The translations under genes and the position numbers were made by a program. From Acidobacteriota bacterium (GTDB lineage Bacteria; Acidobacteriota; Blastocatellia; Pyrinomonadales; Pyrinomonadaceae): 39,893 nucleotides of DNA. The notes under the pieces are model-generated. The model had not been told where the DNA came from, searched no databases, and saw only the letters and a list, made by a program, of their open reading frames with translations. The DNA lies in contig JAEZIT010000139.1 of NCBI GenBank assembly GCA_023436495.1, positions 1 through 39,893 of the forward strand. Reading direction: 5' to 3'. This document shows, piece by piece, positions 32,237-39,893 of this stretch. Position 1 is the stretch's first letter. Every line of letters begins with the position of its first letter.

Positions 32237-33805
32237 TTATGTCCAATAGTTACGGTCCAGCGACCGGTAATTGATCGCCTCGCTGATGTGCTGTGGCCCG
32301 ATGTTCTCGCTTCCATCAAGGTCGGCGACGGTACGGGCGACCTTCAGGATCCGGTCGTGCGCGCGTGCCGAGAGACCTTGACGATGCATGGCCTTTTCGA
32401 GAAGAGCTTCACTGGCGGAATCGAGGGCACAATGGTCGCGGATCTGCGCCGATGACATGGCGGAGTTGGAGAATACTCCGGCGACGCCGCTGAAACGGTC
32501 GAGTTGGATCTCACGGGCTTTTATGACGCGTGCGCGAATATCGGCGGAACTGTCGCCCTGCGCCACGCCGCGGCCTCGGAGCTCGTTGAACTTAACGGCC
32601 GGCACGTCGATATGGATGTCGATACGGTCGAGCAGCGGCCCTGAGATCTTGCCGACGTAACGCTGGATCTGGATCGGCGAGCAGGTGCATTCGCGGGTCG
32701 AGCCGAAATAACCGCACGGGCACGGGTTCATCGAGGCGACCAGTGTAAAATTCGACGGAAAGGTCAGCGACGTGGCCGCGCGTGAGATCGTAACTTGTTT
32801 ATCCTCCATAGGTTGGCGGAGCACCTCAAGCACGGAGCGGTCGAATTCCGGCAGTTCGTCCAGAAAAAGTACGCCGAGATGTGCGAGGGAGACCTCGCCC
32901 GGCTTCGGGATCGAGCCGCCGCCGATCAGGCCGGCTTGGGATACTGTGTGATGAGGGGATTTAAAGGGACGGTCGGTGATGAGGCCGCTGCGGCCGGTGA
33001 GGCCGGCGACGGAGTGGATCTTTGTGATCTCCAGAGCCTCTTCGAATTCGAGCGGCGGCAGCACGGTCGGTAACCTCTTTGCCAGCATGGTCTTACCGGA
33101 ACCCGGAGGGCCGATGAAGAGGATATTGTGGCCGCCTGCGCTTGCGACCTCCAGTGCTCTTTTCGCCGTTTGCTGGCCTCTAACCTCTGCGAAATCAACA
33201 CGATAGCCGTTGCCGTTCGATTTGAATTCAGCGGAATCGAGCTTTAGCGGCAGGATCTGCGTCAGTTCCCCGTTCTGAAGCTGTTCAGCGAGGCGGGCCG
33301 CTTCGCGTAAGTCCTTGATCGGAAAGACATTTACGCCGCTGACTACGGCGGCTTCCTTGGCGTTCTCCTCGGGCAGCAGCAGGTTCGTAATTCCGCTATC
33401 TCTTGCAGATAGAGCAATTGAGAGCGCTCCGCGCACGGGGCGGACGCGGCCGTCGAGCGATAACTCACCTACGCTCAATGTGTTAGAGATGGTTTCCGAT
33501 TTCCCAAGATCGCCGGCGGCACCTAAGATCCCCAGAGCGATCGGCAGGTCGAAGCTCGCCCCCTCTTTCCTAACATCAGCGGGTGCAAGGTTTATGGTCG
33601 CTTTGTGAATCGGGAAAAAGTAGCCGCTGTTGCCGATCGCGGCGCGGATGCGTTCACGCGATTCGCGGACCGCCGTATCCGGCAGGCCGACAATGGTGAT
33701 GTTCGGCCGCTCGTCCTCGCCCTTGACCGGGACCAGATTTACTTCTATATCAACAATTAGGGCGTCGATGCCATACACCGCGGCCGATTGGGTCAGGAAA
33801 AGCAT
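32237..33805 (-). CDS. YifB/ComM-family AAA+ (Mg-chelatase-like) ATPase
   Basis: This 522-residue protein has the three-part YifB build. An N-terminal Lon-like (ChlI) domain shows VEVNLVPVKGEDERPNITIVGLPDTAVRESRERIRAAIGNSG and INLAPADVRKEGASFDLPIALGILG. The AAA+ module carries Walker A GPPGSGKTMLAKRLPTVLPPL and a Walker B-like LGVLFLDELPEF. ASMNPCPCGYFGSTRECTCSPIQIQRYVGKISGPLLDRIDIHIDVP is next, then a C-terminal Mg-chelatase domain. The ComM orthologue in Vibrio is a branch-migration helicase that helps integrate DNA taken up by transformation. That role here is by homology only. No other competence genes are in the window. Confidence 0.95.
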   Translation of the reverse strand: MLFLTQSAAVYGIDALIVDIEVNLVPVKGEDERPNITIVGLPDTAVRESRERIRAAIGNSGYFFPIHKATINLAPADVRKEGASFDLPIALGILGAAGDLGKSETISNTLSVGELSLDGRVRPVRGALSIALSARDSGITNLLLPEENAKEAAVVSGVNVFPIKDLREAARLAEQLQNGELTQILPLKLDSAEFKSNGNGYRVDFAEVRGQQTAKRALEVASAGGHNILFIGPPGSGKTMLAKRLPTVLPPLEFEEALEITKIHSVAGLTGRSGLITDRPFKSPHHTVSQAGLIGGGSIPKPGEVSLAHLGVLFLDELPEFDRSVLEVLRQPMEDKQVTISRAATSLTFPSNFTLVASMNPCPCGYFGSTRECTCSPIQIQRYVGKISGPLLDRIDIHIDVPAVKFNELRGRGVAQGDSSADIRARVIKAREIQLDRFSGVAGVFSNSAMSSAQIRDHCALDSASEALLEKAMHRQGLSARAHDRILKVARTVADLDGSENIGPQHISEAINYRSLDRNYWT

Positions 33806-34011
33806 AGGTTGTTTTCGGATTCCGGGAGTTCTGGAATACGGGGATTTTATACTACCTCGCCAAAAAATGAAAATGCGTCGAATTTCGTAAATTTCTCAAA
33901 ACCGGCGAGGGTCTCGAATTCATAAAATTCGATAAACGCCGTTAACGTCCGATCCGAAAATCCGTGCGCTGCCTTAACGGCGCGACGGCACAAGCTCGGC
34001 GGCGCAGTTCC

Positions 34012-34048
34012 GCCGGATTGATGACACAGCTTTGCCGGATTGATGACA
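34012..34048. repeat. 15-bp direct repeat pair
   Basis: GCCGGATTGATGACA occurs at 34012-34026 and again at 34034-34048, seven bases apart. It is in the gene-free region upstream of yifB and could be a binding-site pair or part of a dispersed element. Confidence 0.6.
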
Positions 34049-34108
34049 ATTTCCCGGTTACATCACCCTATTTTACGAAAATCTTCCGGACGTCACCGGC
34101 CAGGCCAA

Positions 34109-34148
34109 CCATAAAAATCATAAAGATCACACAAAATCATAAATATCA
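34109..34148 (-). repeat. AT-rich motif shared with the left end of the window
   Basis: On the minus strand the words ATGATTTTTATGG (34109-34121) and TGATATTTATGATTTT (34133-34148) are exact matches to plus-strand words at 691-703 and 683-698. Their order and spacing differ between the two sites. Both sites are non-coding, so this looks like a dispersed element and not a conserved peptide. Confidence 0.6.
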
Positions 34149-34269
34149 TTAATTCCGTAAAAATCACCGTTCCAGATCCCTTCTGAATGTGTTTTGATGA
34201 TCGTCGGAGGGAGTGATGAGCATGATGCGTTTTTTGAGTTCAGTAGATCTTTCGAGCAAGTTGAACGGC

Positions 34270-34296
34270 GGGACCGCCGGTCGCGGGCCGGGTCCC
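34270..34296. repeat. GC-rich hairpin in the gene-free region
   Basis: GGGACC at 34270-34275 pairs with GGTCCC at 34291-34296 around a GC-rich loop that could pair further. There is no U-tract, so it is not a standard terminator; REP-like or a structured RNA are alternatives. Confidence 0.5.
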
Positions 34297-34472
34297 TAGG
34301 TGAGGCTCGAACCTCAACGCGATTACCTCTGATCTTCGCGAGTGCTGTCTTCGGTTCATATGGCCAGAGGCAGAAAAGTGCCGACATTATGGGACAAATG
34401 TCTTACGTAAGATTACGTATTTCAAGAACTTGGCCGTTGTGTTAGTTTTTTCGGGAATTTGTACAAAGCCCG

Positions 34473-34493
34473 ACCCGGAGCCGGACTCCGGGT
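34473..34493. repeat. 8-bp-stem hairpin
   Basis: ACCCGGAG (34473-34480) and CTCCGGGT (34486-34493) are perfect inverted arms around a 5-nt loop. It is followed by an A-rich stretch, not a T-run, so termination on the plus strand is unlikely. It resembles the REP-like palindromes at 365-513 in compactness. Confidence 0.5.
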
Positions 34494-34645
34494 TCGAAGA
34501 ATAAAAGAGAACGGCTGACGAGACCGTAGGTTCGAAACCAAGATCCCTAGATCCCTTATAACCATGCCCAACCTCTCACCTCGCAGAACTTTGTCTGTAT
34601 ACGACGGATCGCCGAGGACGGCGGGCCCGGACAAGAAACAACAAT

Positions 34646-35095
34646 ATGAAGACACTAATTCTCATTTCACTCCTCACGATCGCGGTGTGCTCACCGATCG
34701 CGGCCCAGGACCAGGACAAGGTCGAGGTCATAAATTTAATGGGCCGCGATTACACCGTGAGCAAGAAGCTGCCGGACGAAATAATCGGCAAATACCTTTA
34801 TGAAGACAAAGGAGCTCCGATCATCGAGATCAGACGCGACGGCACTGGTATTTTTCAACCCCACATTGCCGCGGAGATCCCGCTCAAGATCTGGATCGAC
34901 GTGGACGAAAAGGGACAACCCCGCATCGAGCGTGGAACGGAACTCCGCTATCGATACACACTGCTGATCCAATACGGCCCGGGCGGCGGCGAAAATTACA
35001 AAGAAGGCGCGTATGACCTGCTCGACGTAACAATGCTCAAAGACGAAGGGATCGCAATGATCCTCGGCGAGCGCATCAGAAGGCTCAAGCAATAG
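34646..35095 (+). CDS. small secreted hypothetical protein
   Basis: The 149-residue product has a clear signal peptide (MKTLILISLLTIAVCSPIAAQ, cleavage after AAQ). The mature protein is predicted beta-rich and charged (EVINLMGRDYTVSKKLPDEIIGKYLYEDKGAPIIEIRRDGTGIFQPH..., then TELRYRYTLLIQYGPGGGENYKEGAYDLLDVTML). I recognise no family. There is no strong Shine-Dalgarno upstream. It lies 79 nt before the giant modular protein on the same strand and may be co-expressed with it. Confidence 0.75.
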   Translation: MKTLILISLLTIAVCSPIAAQDQDKVEVINLMGRDYTVSKKLPDEIIGKYLYEDKGAPIIEIRRDGTGIFQPHIAAEIPLKIWIDVDEKGQPRIERGTELRYRYTLLIQYGPGGGENYKEGAYDLLDVTMLKDEGIAMILGERIRRLKQ

Positions 35096-35113
35096 ATCGA
35101 AGCACGTCCGCCA

Positions 35114-35140
35114 AAACGTTTCCGAAACAACGTTTATTTT
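35114..35140 (+). terminator. weak candidate terminator
   Basis: AAACGTT (35114-35120) and AACGTTT (35129-35135) form a 7-bp AT-rich stem followed by ATTTT. Stem stability is low, so it may be chance. Confidence 0.3.
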
Positions 35141-35174
35141 CAACCACCGACAACATTTTAAGGAGCTTATGCTA

Positions 35175-38100
35175 ATGCCGAAAATCCTCAGAAAAAGTTA
35201 TTTCTTGTCCTCTAATTTTATTTATGCACTTCCCGCCTTGTTGATGTTCCTCGCCGTTTTCGGCGTGATGAAAATATCCGCCCAATCCTTTACGGGCGGT
35301 TCGATCGTCGAATCGTTTCTGAAAAACGAAACCAATCAGATCATTAATTCCATCAGCCCGTTTGATCTGTCGCCTATTTCGACGGTCGCTGGCGGACTTG
35401 ACTTAGATTATGAAGCCGGCGTGCAGAATCCAAACTTTATGGGAAGTCAGGATGGAAGAGTTCGCGCGATAGTCATTCAGCCGGACGGAAAGCACATTAT
35501 CGCCGGTAATTTTGAAACGGCTGACTCGACGGGTAGAAGCAGTATCGCCCGCTTCAATGCGGACGGCACGCTCGACGAATCTTTCGATACGGGTGTCGGA
35601 ATTCGGGGACAGAGCATACTAGACCTTGCGCTTCAGCCGGACGGCAAAATCATTGTCGGCGGAGCTTTTGTCGGTTTTACCAATTCATCCGGCCTATTTC
35701 AACGAAACTACATTCTGCGTCTGAATTCGGACGGCTCGCTCGATGAAACATTCAATCCCGGGCAGAGCGTCAATGGCTGGGTCAAAACCGTTATCCTGCA
35801 GCCGGACGGCAAAATTCTGATCGGCGGAGATTTTACGACCGTCGGCGTTTCGCGTCGTGGGATCGCCCGACTCAATTCGGACGGGTCGCTCGACACTTCA
35901 TTAAATCCCGGTACCGGCATTACGGGCACGTTTGAAGCGATGACGTTGCAGACGGACGGCAAAATTGTTATCGGCGGCGCGCTGATTACGAACTACAACG
36001 GGACGGCGGTCAACAACCTGTTCCGCATCGACGCGAACGGCGCTCTCGATCCGTCCTTTAATATCGGAACAGGACCGACCAGTGGCTACGTCTACTCACT
36101 CAAAGTGCAACGGGACGGCAAGATCCTCGTCGGCGGGTCATTTACCGCATTTAATGGGCAGGTGGCAAAATGGATCGTCCGGCTAAATTCCGACGGTTCG
36201 CGCGACAGTTTTGTGGAAGGAAGCGGCGCCTGCCCGGCGACCTGCACTTTACCGAGTCAGCCGCAGCAATTTTCGGTGCTCGCCAACGGGCAGATCTATA
36301 TAAGTTCGGCGGGAACGTCGAACAACGCGTTTCCGGCTCCGACTGCCTGGGGCGGAGCGCTTCTGAGATACAACGCCGACGGCACCCGCGACACTTCATT
36401 CAATCCTCCGGCGGAAACCGTCGCCTCGCCCCTGCTGCCGTTCAATCGTCACGCCGTGCAGGCGGACGGCTCGGTGATCGGCACGCACGGACGTTTTTTA
36501 TCGGGCACGCCGGACTTCGCTTATTCGCACGTTCGCCGTCTGACACCTGCGGGCAATCTGGATGCGTCATACACTCCGCTGTTCGGCGACATCGTGGGAC
36601 CTTCCAGCCTTGGCTCATTTGTCGCGGATGTCGCGCTTCAGGCTGACGGCAAGCTGCTGGCAGCCGGAAACTTTTCGGCGGCTAATAATCAATTACGGCG
36701 GGACATCGCGCGCTTCAACGCGGACGGCAGCCTGGACACGTCATTCAATTTTCTATCACCGGCACAAACGATCTTTAAGGTGCTGCCGCTGCCCGACGGG
36801 AAAATTCTCGCCTGCGGGGCAGTGTCTTTATACAGTAATCCGCCTGAGCCCACCAGATACGGCGTAGTCAGATTGAACAGTAACGGCAGCGTGGACACGA
36901 CGTTTGTCGGCACCGGCGCTTTCGGCGGCAACACGGCTGTTTACGACGCCGCTCTTCAGCCGGACGGCAAGATCGTTATCGTCGGACGTTTTAACACTTA
37001 CAACGGCGTGGCTCGTGAGGGCATCGCCCGGCTTCACCCTGATGGGTCGCTCGATACGTCCTTTAATCCGGGAACCGGGTTCGGGCAGGCCTCCGGCAGC
37101 GCCGAACCCCGCGAATTGAAGATTCTTCCTGATGGGAAGATAGTGGTGGTCGGAGTGTTCAGTACTTACAACGGAACGCCGAGAGTCGGGCTGGTGCGCA
37201 TTCTCTCCGACGGCGCCCTCGACACGAGCTTTACGCCAACCGGAACGCAGGCCGCATCCTACGTTGCCGTCGCGAATCTACCGAATGGTCAATTGCTTAT
37301 CGGCAGCAGCGTCCTGCAGCGCATCAACACTGACGGCTCGGTCGACACGAGTTTTACGGGTATACCGCAAATCGTGTCGGGTGGAAATATCGAGCACATT
37401 CACGTTCTCGGCAACGGGCAAATTATGATCGGCGGAACATTTGAAACCGCCGCACCCCGGCGTTCGGGCGTGGCCCGCGTGTTACCAAACGGCGGTTTCG
37501 ATACGTCGTTCGGCAATAATCTGCGCGGTGCGGATGTGGCAATCACCGGTTTCGGAGACATCGCTGTCGACGAAGCGAACAATCATATCTATTTCGGCGG
37601 TACATTCTACTCGTTTAACAACATCGGTCGAGGCTCGCTGGCGAGAGTATTCCTGAATACCGCAACGGTCGCCGTGACGGTCAGCGCCAATCCGGCCGGC
37701 CGCTCGTTTACGGTGGACGGGACGAACTATACCAGCCCGCAGACTTTCAATTGGGAGCCGGGCTCGCAGCATACGATCGCGACTACTTCACCGCAGGCGG
37801 GAACGGCAGGAACTCAGTACACCTGGGCAAACTGGAGCGACGGCGGAGCTATTTCGCACACCGTCACAACGCCGAACGCCGACACTACGTACACGGCGAA
37901 TTTTACGACTCAGTATCAACTGACGATGACTTCCGCCGCGGGCGGGACGGTTAATCCTTCAAGCGGATTTTATAACGCCGGACAAACAGTTCAGATCTCG
38001 GCGACGCCGAACAGCGGCGCAATTTTCACCGGCTGGACGGGAACCGGGGACGGCTCGTATTCCGGTACGAACAACCCGGCGATGGTCACGATGAACGGCC

Positions 38101-39893
38101 CGCTGTCCCAAATCGCCAATTTCGTCCAGTGCAGTTATACCTTGAGCCCGTCGGGTGCGACTGTTTCGGCGACGGATGGAAACGCGTCATTCGCCGTCGC
38201 GGCGCCAGCGGGCTGCGTCTGGACCGCGGCAAGCAATGCCGCATGGCTGACGGCCACGAGCGCGGGCAGCGGAAACGGCACAGTCAATTACGCATTTTCC
38301 GCGAACGCGGGCGCCGCGCGCACCGCGGCAATCACGGTCAGCGGGCAAAGTTTTACCGTCAATCAGATCGCCGCCGACGGCTTGAATGATCAGCCGATCC
38401 TTTTCACCTCGAACCGCGACGGCAATGTCGAGATCTACAAAATGAACGCGGACGGCACGAATCAGCAGCGGCTGACCAATTCGCCTGAGAGCGAAGGCAG
38501 CGCTCTGTGGTCGCCCGACGGGTCAAAGATCGCATTTACGCGGAACGTCAGTGCTTCGCAGATCCAGATTTGGGTGATGAACGCCGGCGGCGGCAATCAA
38601 ACGCTCATCTCCGACGCGGCGAACGCACATGCTTTGCACGGCTGGTCGCCGAATGGACAGAAAATTCTCTTCGGGAAGAAAGAGTCCTCCTCGGTGGAAA
38701 ATCTCTGGACGATGAATCCGGACGGCTCTAATAAGGTGCAGATCACCAATGCCGGAACGATCGATCACATCGCAGATTGGTCAAGGGATGGCAGCCGGAT
38801 CGCGTTCGGCCGCTGCACGCCGCAGTTTGTTTGCGATGTCTTCACGATCAACGCGGACGGCTCCAATCCGACGAATCTGACGCCCACCAATGCGAACGAC
38901 GACGACGGAGCGAAGTGGACGCCGGACGGCAGGATCGTCTACGGCTCGCAGACGGCGCCGGACAATTACAATGTCTATATAATGAACGCCGACGGTACCA
39001 ACAAACTGCCGCTGACGAACGCAGCCCCGGCGATCGCGTACAGCCCTAACCAGGTGTCTCCGGCGGGCGACAAGGTCTCAATGGCGTACCGCGGGGCCTC
39101 GCCGGGCACATTCGAGATCGCAACCGTTAAGCTGGACGGCACCGGTTTGGTGAATTTAACGAATAACTCGAGCTTCGACTTTTGGGGAGCGTGGTCGCCG
39201 GACGGTCTGAGGATCGCGTTCAGAAGTCGACGCGACACAGCAACCGACGAAGTCTATGTGATGAATGCCGACGGCAGCGGAGTGGCCCGGCTGACCTTCA
39301 ATTCGGCGACGGATACGGTAACCGATTGGCTCAGGCTCTCGCGTTCCCGAGCCGTTCCGTTCGATCTTGATGGTGACGGGAAGACGGATGTGGGTGTTTA
39401 CCGGCCGAATGGAAGCTTTGGCGGGGAGTGGTGGTATCTGAGGAGTTCGGACGGTGTCGGCAGGGCTTTTGGGTTCGGGGCTTCGACGGATTCGATCTCG
39501 CCGGCGGACTTTACCGGTGACGGGAAGACTGATATCGCTGTCTTCAGGCCTTCGACAGGATTCTGGTATGTGATGAGGTCTGAGGACAACACCTTTTACG
39601 GCTTCCCGTTCGGTGCTGCGGGCGATGTTCCCGTGCCGGCGGATTTCGATGCGGACGGAAAAGCCGATGCTGCCGTCTTCAGGGCCGGGACTTGGTTCAT
39701 CAGCCTTTCATCGGGAGGCTCTCGCATTGAGTCGTTCGGAGCGGCCTCTGACATGCCCGTTGCGGCAGATTACGACGGGGACGGAAAGGCGGACCCGGCC
39801 GTCTTCAGGCCGAGCGGAGCATCGGGTGCGGGAGAGTGGTGGCTGAACATGAGCACGCAGGGAGTGCGGGCCGTGTCCTTCGGGGCGGCAGGA
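35175..39893 (+). CDS. giant modular secreted protein (delta-60, InlB-like, BACON, PD40, FG-GAP), 3' end outside window
   Basis: One uninterrupted frame of at least 1573 codons runs off the window edge. AGGAG at 35161-35165 places the start at ATG 35175. A signal peptide (about 1-38, ending MKISAQ) is followed by about a dozen delta-60 repeats (about 85-830), recognisable by QPDGKIIVGGAF and LNSDGSLDETFNPG. Next come InlB-B-like repeats (about 833-980, PSSGFYNAGQTVQISATPNSGAIFTGW) and a BACON domain (about 985-1065, CVWTAASNAAWLTATS). A PD40/TolB-type propeller follows (about 1070-1390, repeated MNADGTNxxxLT and WSPDGSKIAF), and then FG-GAP/VCBS-like repeats (from about 1393, DLDGDGKTDVGVYRP). 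These modules are beta-propeller and Ig-like surface folds. The function is probably adhesion or binding, not a known enzyme. Confidence 0.9.
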   Translation, partial: MPKILRKSYFLSSNFIYALPALLMFLAVFGVMKISAQSFTGGSIVESFLKNETNQIINSISPFDLSPISTVAGGLDLDYEAGVQNPNFMGSQDGRVRAIVIQPDGKHIIAGNFETADSTGRSSIARFNADGTLDESFDTGVGIRGQSILDLALQPDGKIIVGGAFVGFTNSSGLFQRNYILRLNSDGSLDETFNPGQSVNGWVKTVILQPDGKILIGGDFTTVGVSRRGIARLNSDGSLDTSLNPGTGITGTFEAMTLQTDGKIVIGGALITNYNGTAVNNLFRIDANGALDPSFNIGTGPTSGYVYSLKVQRDGKILVGGSFTAFNGQVAKWIVRLNSDGSRDSFVEGSGACPATCTLPSQPQQFSVLANGQIYISSAGTSNNAFPAPTAWGGALLRYNADGTRDTSFNPPAETVASPLLPFNRHAVQADGSVIGTHGRFLSGTPDFAYSHVRRLTPAGNLDASYTPLFGDIVGPSSLGSFVADVALQADGKLLAAGNFSAANNQLRRDIARFNADGSLDTSFNFLSPAQTIFKVLPLPDGKILACGAVSLYSNPPEPTRYGVVRLNSNGSVDTTFVGTGAFGGNTAVYDAALQPDGKIVIVGRFNTYNGVAREGIARLHPDGSLDTSFNPGTGFGQASGSAEPRELKILPDGKIVVVGVFSTYNGTPRVGLVRILSDGALDTSFTPTGTQAASYVAVANLPNGQLLIGSSVLQRINTDGSVDTSFTGIPQIVSGGNIEHIHVLGNGQIMIGGTFETAAPRRSGVARVLPNGGFDTSFGNNLRGADVAITGFGDIAVDEANNHIYFGGTFYSFNNIGRGSLARVFLNTATVAVTVSANPAGRSFTVDGTNYTSPQTFNWEPGSQHTIATTSPQAGTAGTQYTWANWSDGGAISHTVTTPNADTTYTANFTTQYQLTMTSAAGGTVNPSSGFYNAGQTVQISATPNSGAIFTGWTGTGDGSYSGTNNPAMVTMNGPLSQIANFVQCSYTLSPSGATVSATDGNASFAVAAPAGCVWTAASNAAWLTATSAGSGNGTVNYAFSANAGAARTAAITVSGQSFTVNQIAADGLNDQPILFTSNRDGNVEIYKMNADGTNQQRLTNSPESEGSALWSPDGSKIAFTRNVSASQIQIWVMNAGGGNQTLISDAANAHALHGWSPNGQKILFGKKESSSVENLWTMNPDGSNKVQITNAGTIDHIADWSRDGSRIAFGRCTPQFVCDVFTINADGSNPTNLTPTNANDDDGAKWTPDGRIVYGSQTAPDNYNVYIMNADGTNKLPLTNAAPAIAYSPNQVSPAGDKVSMAYRGASPGTFEIATVKLDGTGLVNLTNNSSFDFWGAWSPDGLRIAFRSRRDTATDEVYVMNADGSGVARLTFNSATDTVTDWLRLSRSRAVPFDLDGDGKTDVGVYRPNGSFGGEWWYLRSSDGVGRAFGFGASTDSISPADFTGDGKTDIAVFRPSTGFWYVMRSEDNTFYGFPFGAAGDVPVPADFDADGKADAAVFRAGTWFISLSSGGSRIESFGAASDMPVAADYDGDGKADPAVFRPSGASGAGEWWLNMSTQGVRAVSFGAAG

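Larger units (their letters stand above)
33806..34645. other. gene-free region with several inverted and direct repeats
   Basis: No convincing gene is seen in these 840 bases; short frames on both strands lack domain-like composition. It contains a direct repeat (34012-34026 and 34034-34048) and an AT-rich stretch sharing 16- and 13-base words with 671-703. It also has a GGGACC/GGTCCC hairpin (34270-34296), a 10-bp palindrome CTTACGTAAG (34402-34411), an 8-bp-stem hairpin (34473-34493) and an 8-bp tandem (34541-34556). It separates the yifB operon from the plus-strand genes, so promoters for both sides must lie here, but none stands out. Confidence 0.6.

Noticed and set aside
34529..34539. 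tRNA T-arm-like GGTTCGAAACC
   Set aside because: No acceptor stem, D-arm or anticodon arm can be placed around it on either strand. The similar T-arm-like word near 34303-34316 on the minus strand fails in the same way.
34194..34655. Small open frames in the gene-free region
   Set aside because: They lack ribosome-binding sites, overlap repeats and show no hydrophobic or domain pattern.

Overview
The window looks like a chromosomal segment of an Acidobacteriota genome, most likely class Blastocatellia (Pyrinomonadaceae-like). This is inferred from gene style, not from a marker gene. The clues are a PknB-type kinase fused to a TolB/FlgO-like module and TPRs, a very long secreted delta-60/BACON/PD40/FG-GAP protein, an unusual large sigma-like factor facing an HxxxCxxC zinc-binding protein, many hypothetical exported proteins, and gene-free stretches rich in REP-like palindromes. 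I found no rRNA, tRNA, CRISPR array, transposase or prophage genes.

Layout. 1-872 is a gene-free repeat patch: a hairpin repeat in two copies, a 43-bp tandem array, a run of short-loop REP-like palindromes and an 8-bp pyrimidine tandem. 873-4716 holds a CoA-binding protein (-), an acyl-CoA dehydrogenase, a DinB-family protein, and meaB followed by methylmalonyl-CoA epimerase. 4823-12842 is a long plus-strand run: parvulin-type PPIase, MBL-fold hydrolase, a secreted hypothetical, MTA phosphorylase, a TPR/BamD-like exported protein, a VOC protein, a PfkB kinase, a membrane hypothetical, FabI and a LOG-family protein. 12839-16161 is minus strand: CutA, an M48 peptidase with an N-terminal zinc ribbon, an RlmD/RumA-type 23S rRNA uracil methyltransferase gene interrupted by one in-frame TAA, and a conserved hypothetical. 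16270-17865 is the stand-alone catalytic subunit of methylmalonyl-CoA mutase. 17867-24314 is a complete RND efflux operon (adaptor, HAE1 pump, TolC) on the minus strand. 24525-25753 is a compact thiol/Fe-S patch: rhodanese, [2Fe-2S] ferredoxin-like protein and two paralogous glutaredoxin-like proteins. 25916-28339 is the kinase, followed by a strong bidirectional terminator. 28435-30314 holds the divergent sigma-like/zinc-finger pair. 30317-33805 holds a long-chain acyl-CoA ligase and the YifB/ComM ATPase (-). 33806-34645 is a second gene-free patch. The window ends with a small secreted protein and the start of a giant modular secreted protein that runs off the edge.

How the genes fit together. 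Acyl-CoA dehydrogenase, mutase, MeaB chaperone and epimerase make a propionyl-CoA / branched-chain amino-acid catabolic set spread over three loci. FabI and the acyl-CoA ligase serve fatty-acid synthesis and activation. The MTA phosphorylase and a PfkB kinase suggest purine/methionine salvage. The points most worth following up are the nonsense-interrupted rRNA methyltransferase, the sigma-like/zinc-finger pair, the paired monothiol-like and dithiol glutaredoxins sharing a C-terminal GWGDPP motif, the modular giant secreted protein, and repeat families that recur at both ends of the window.
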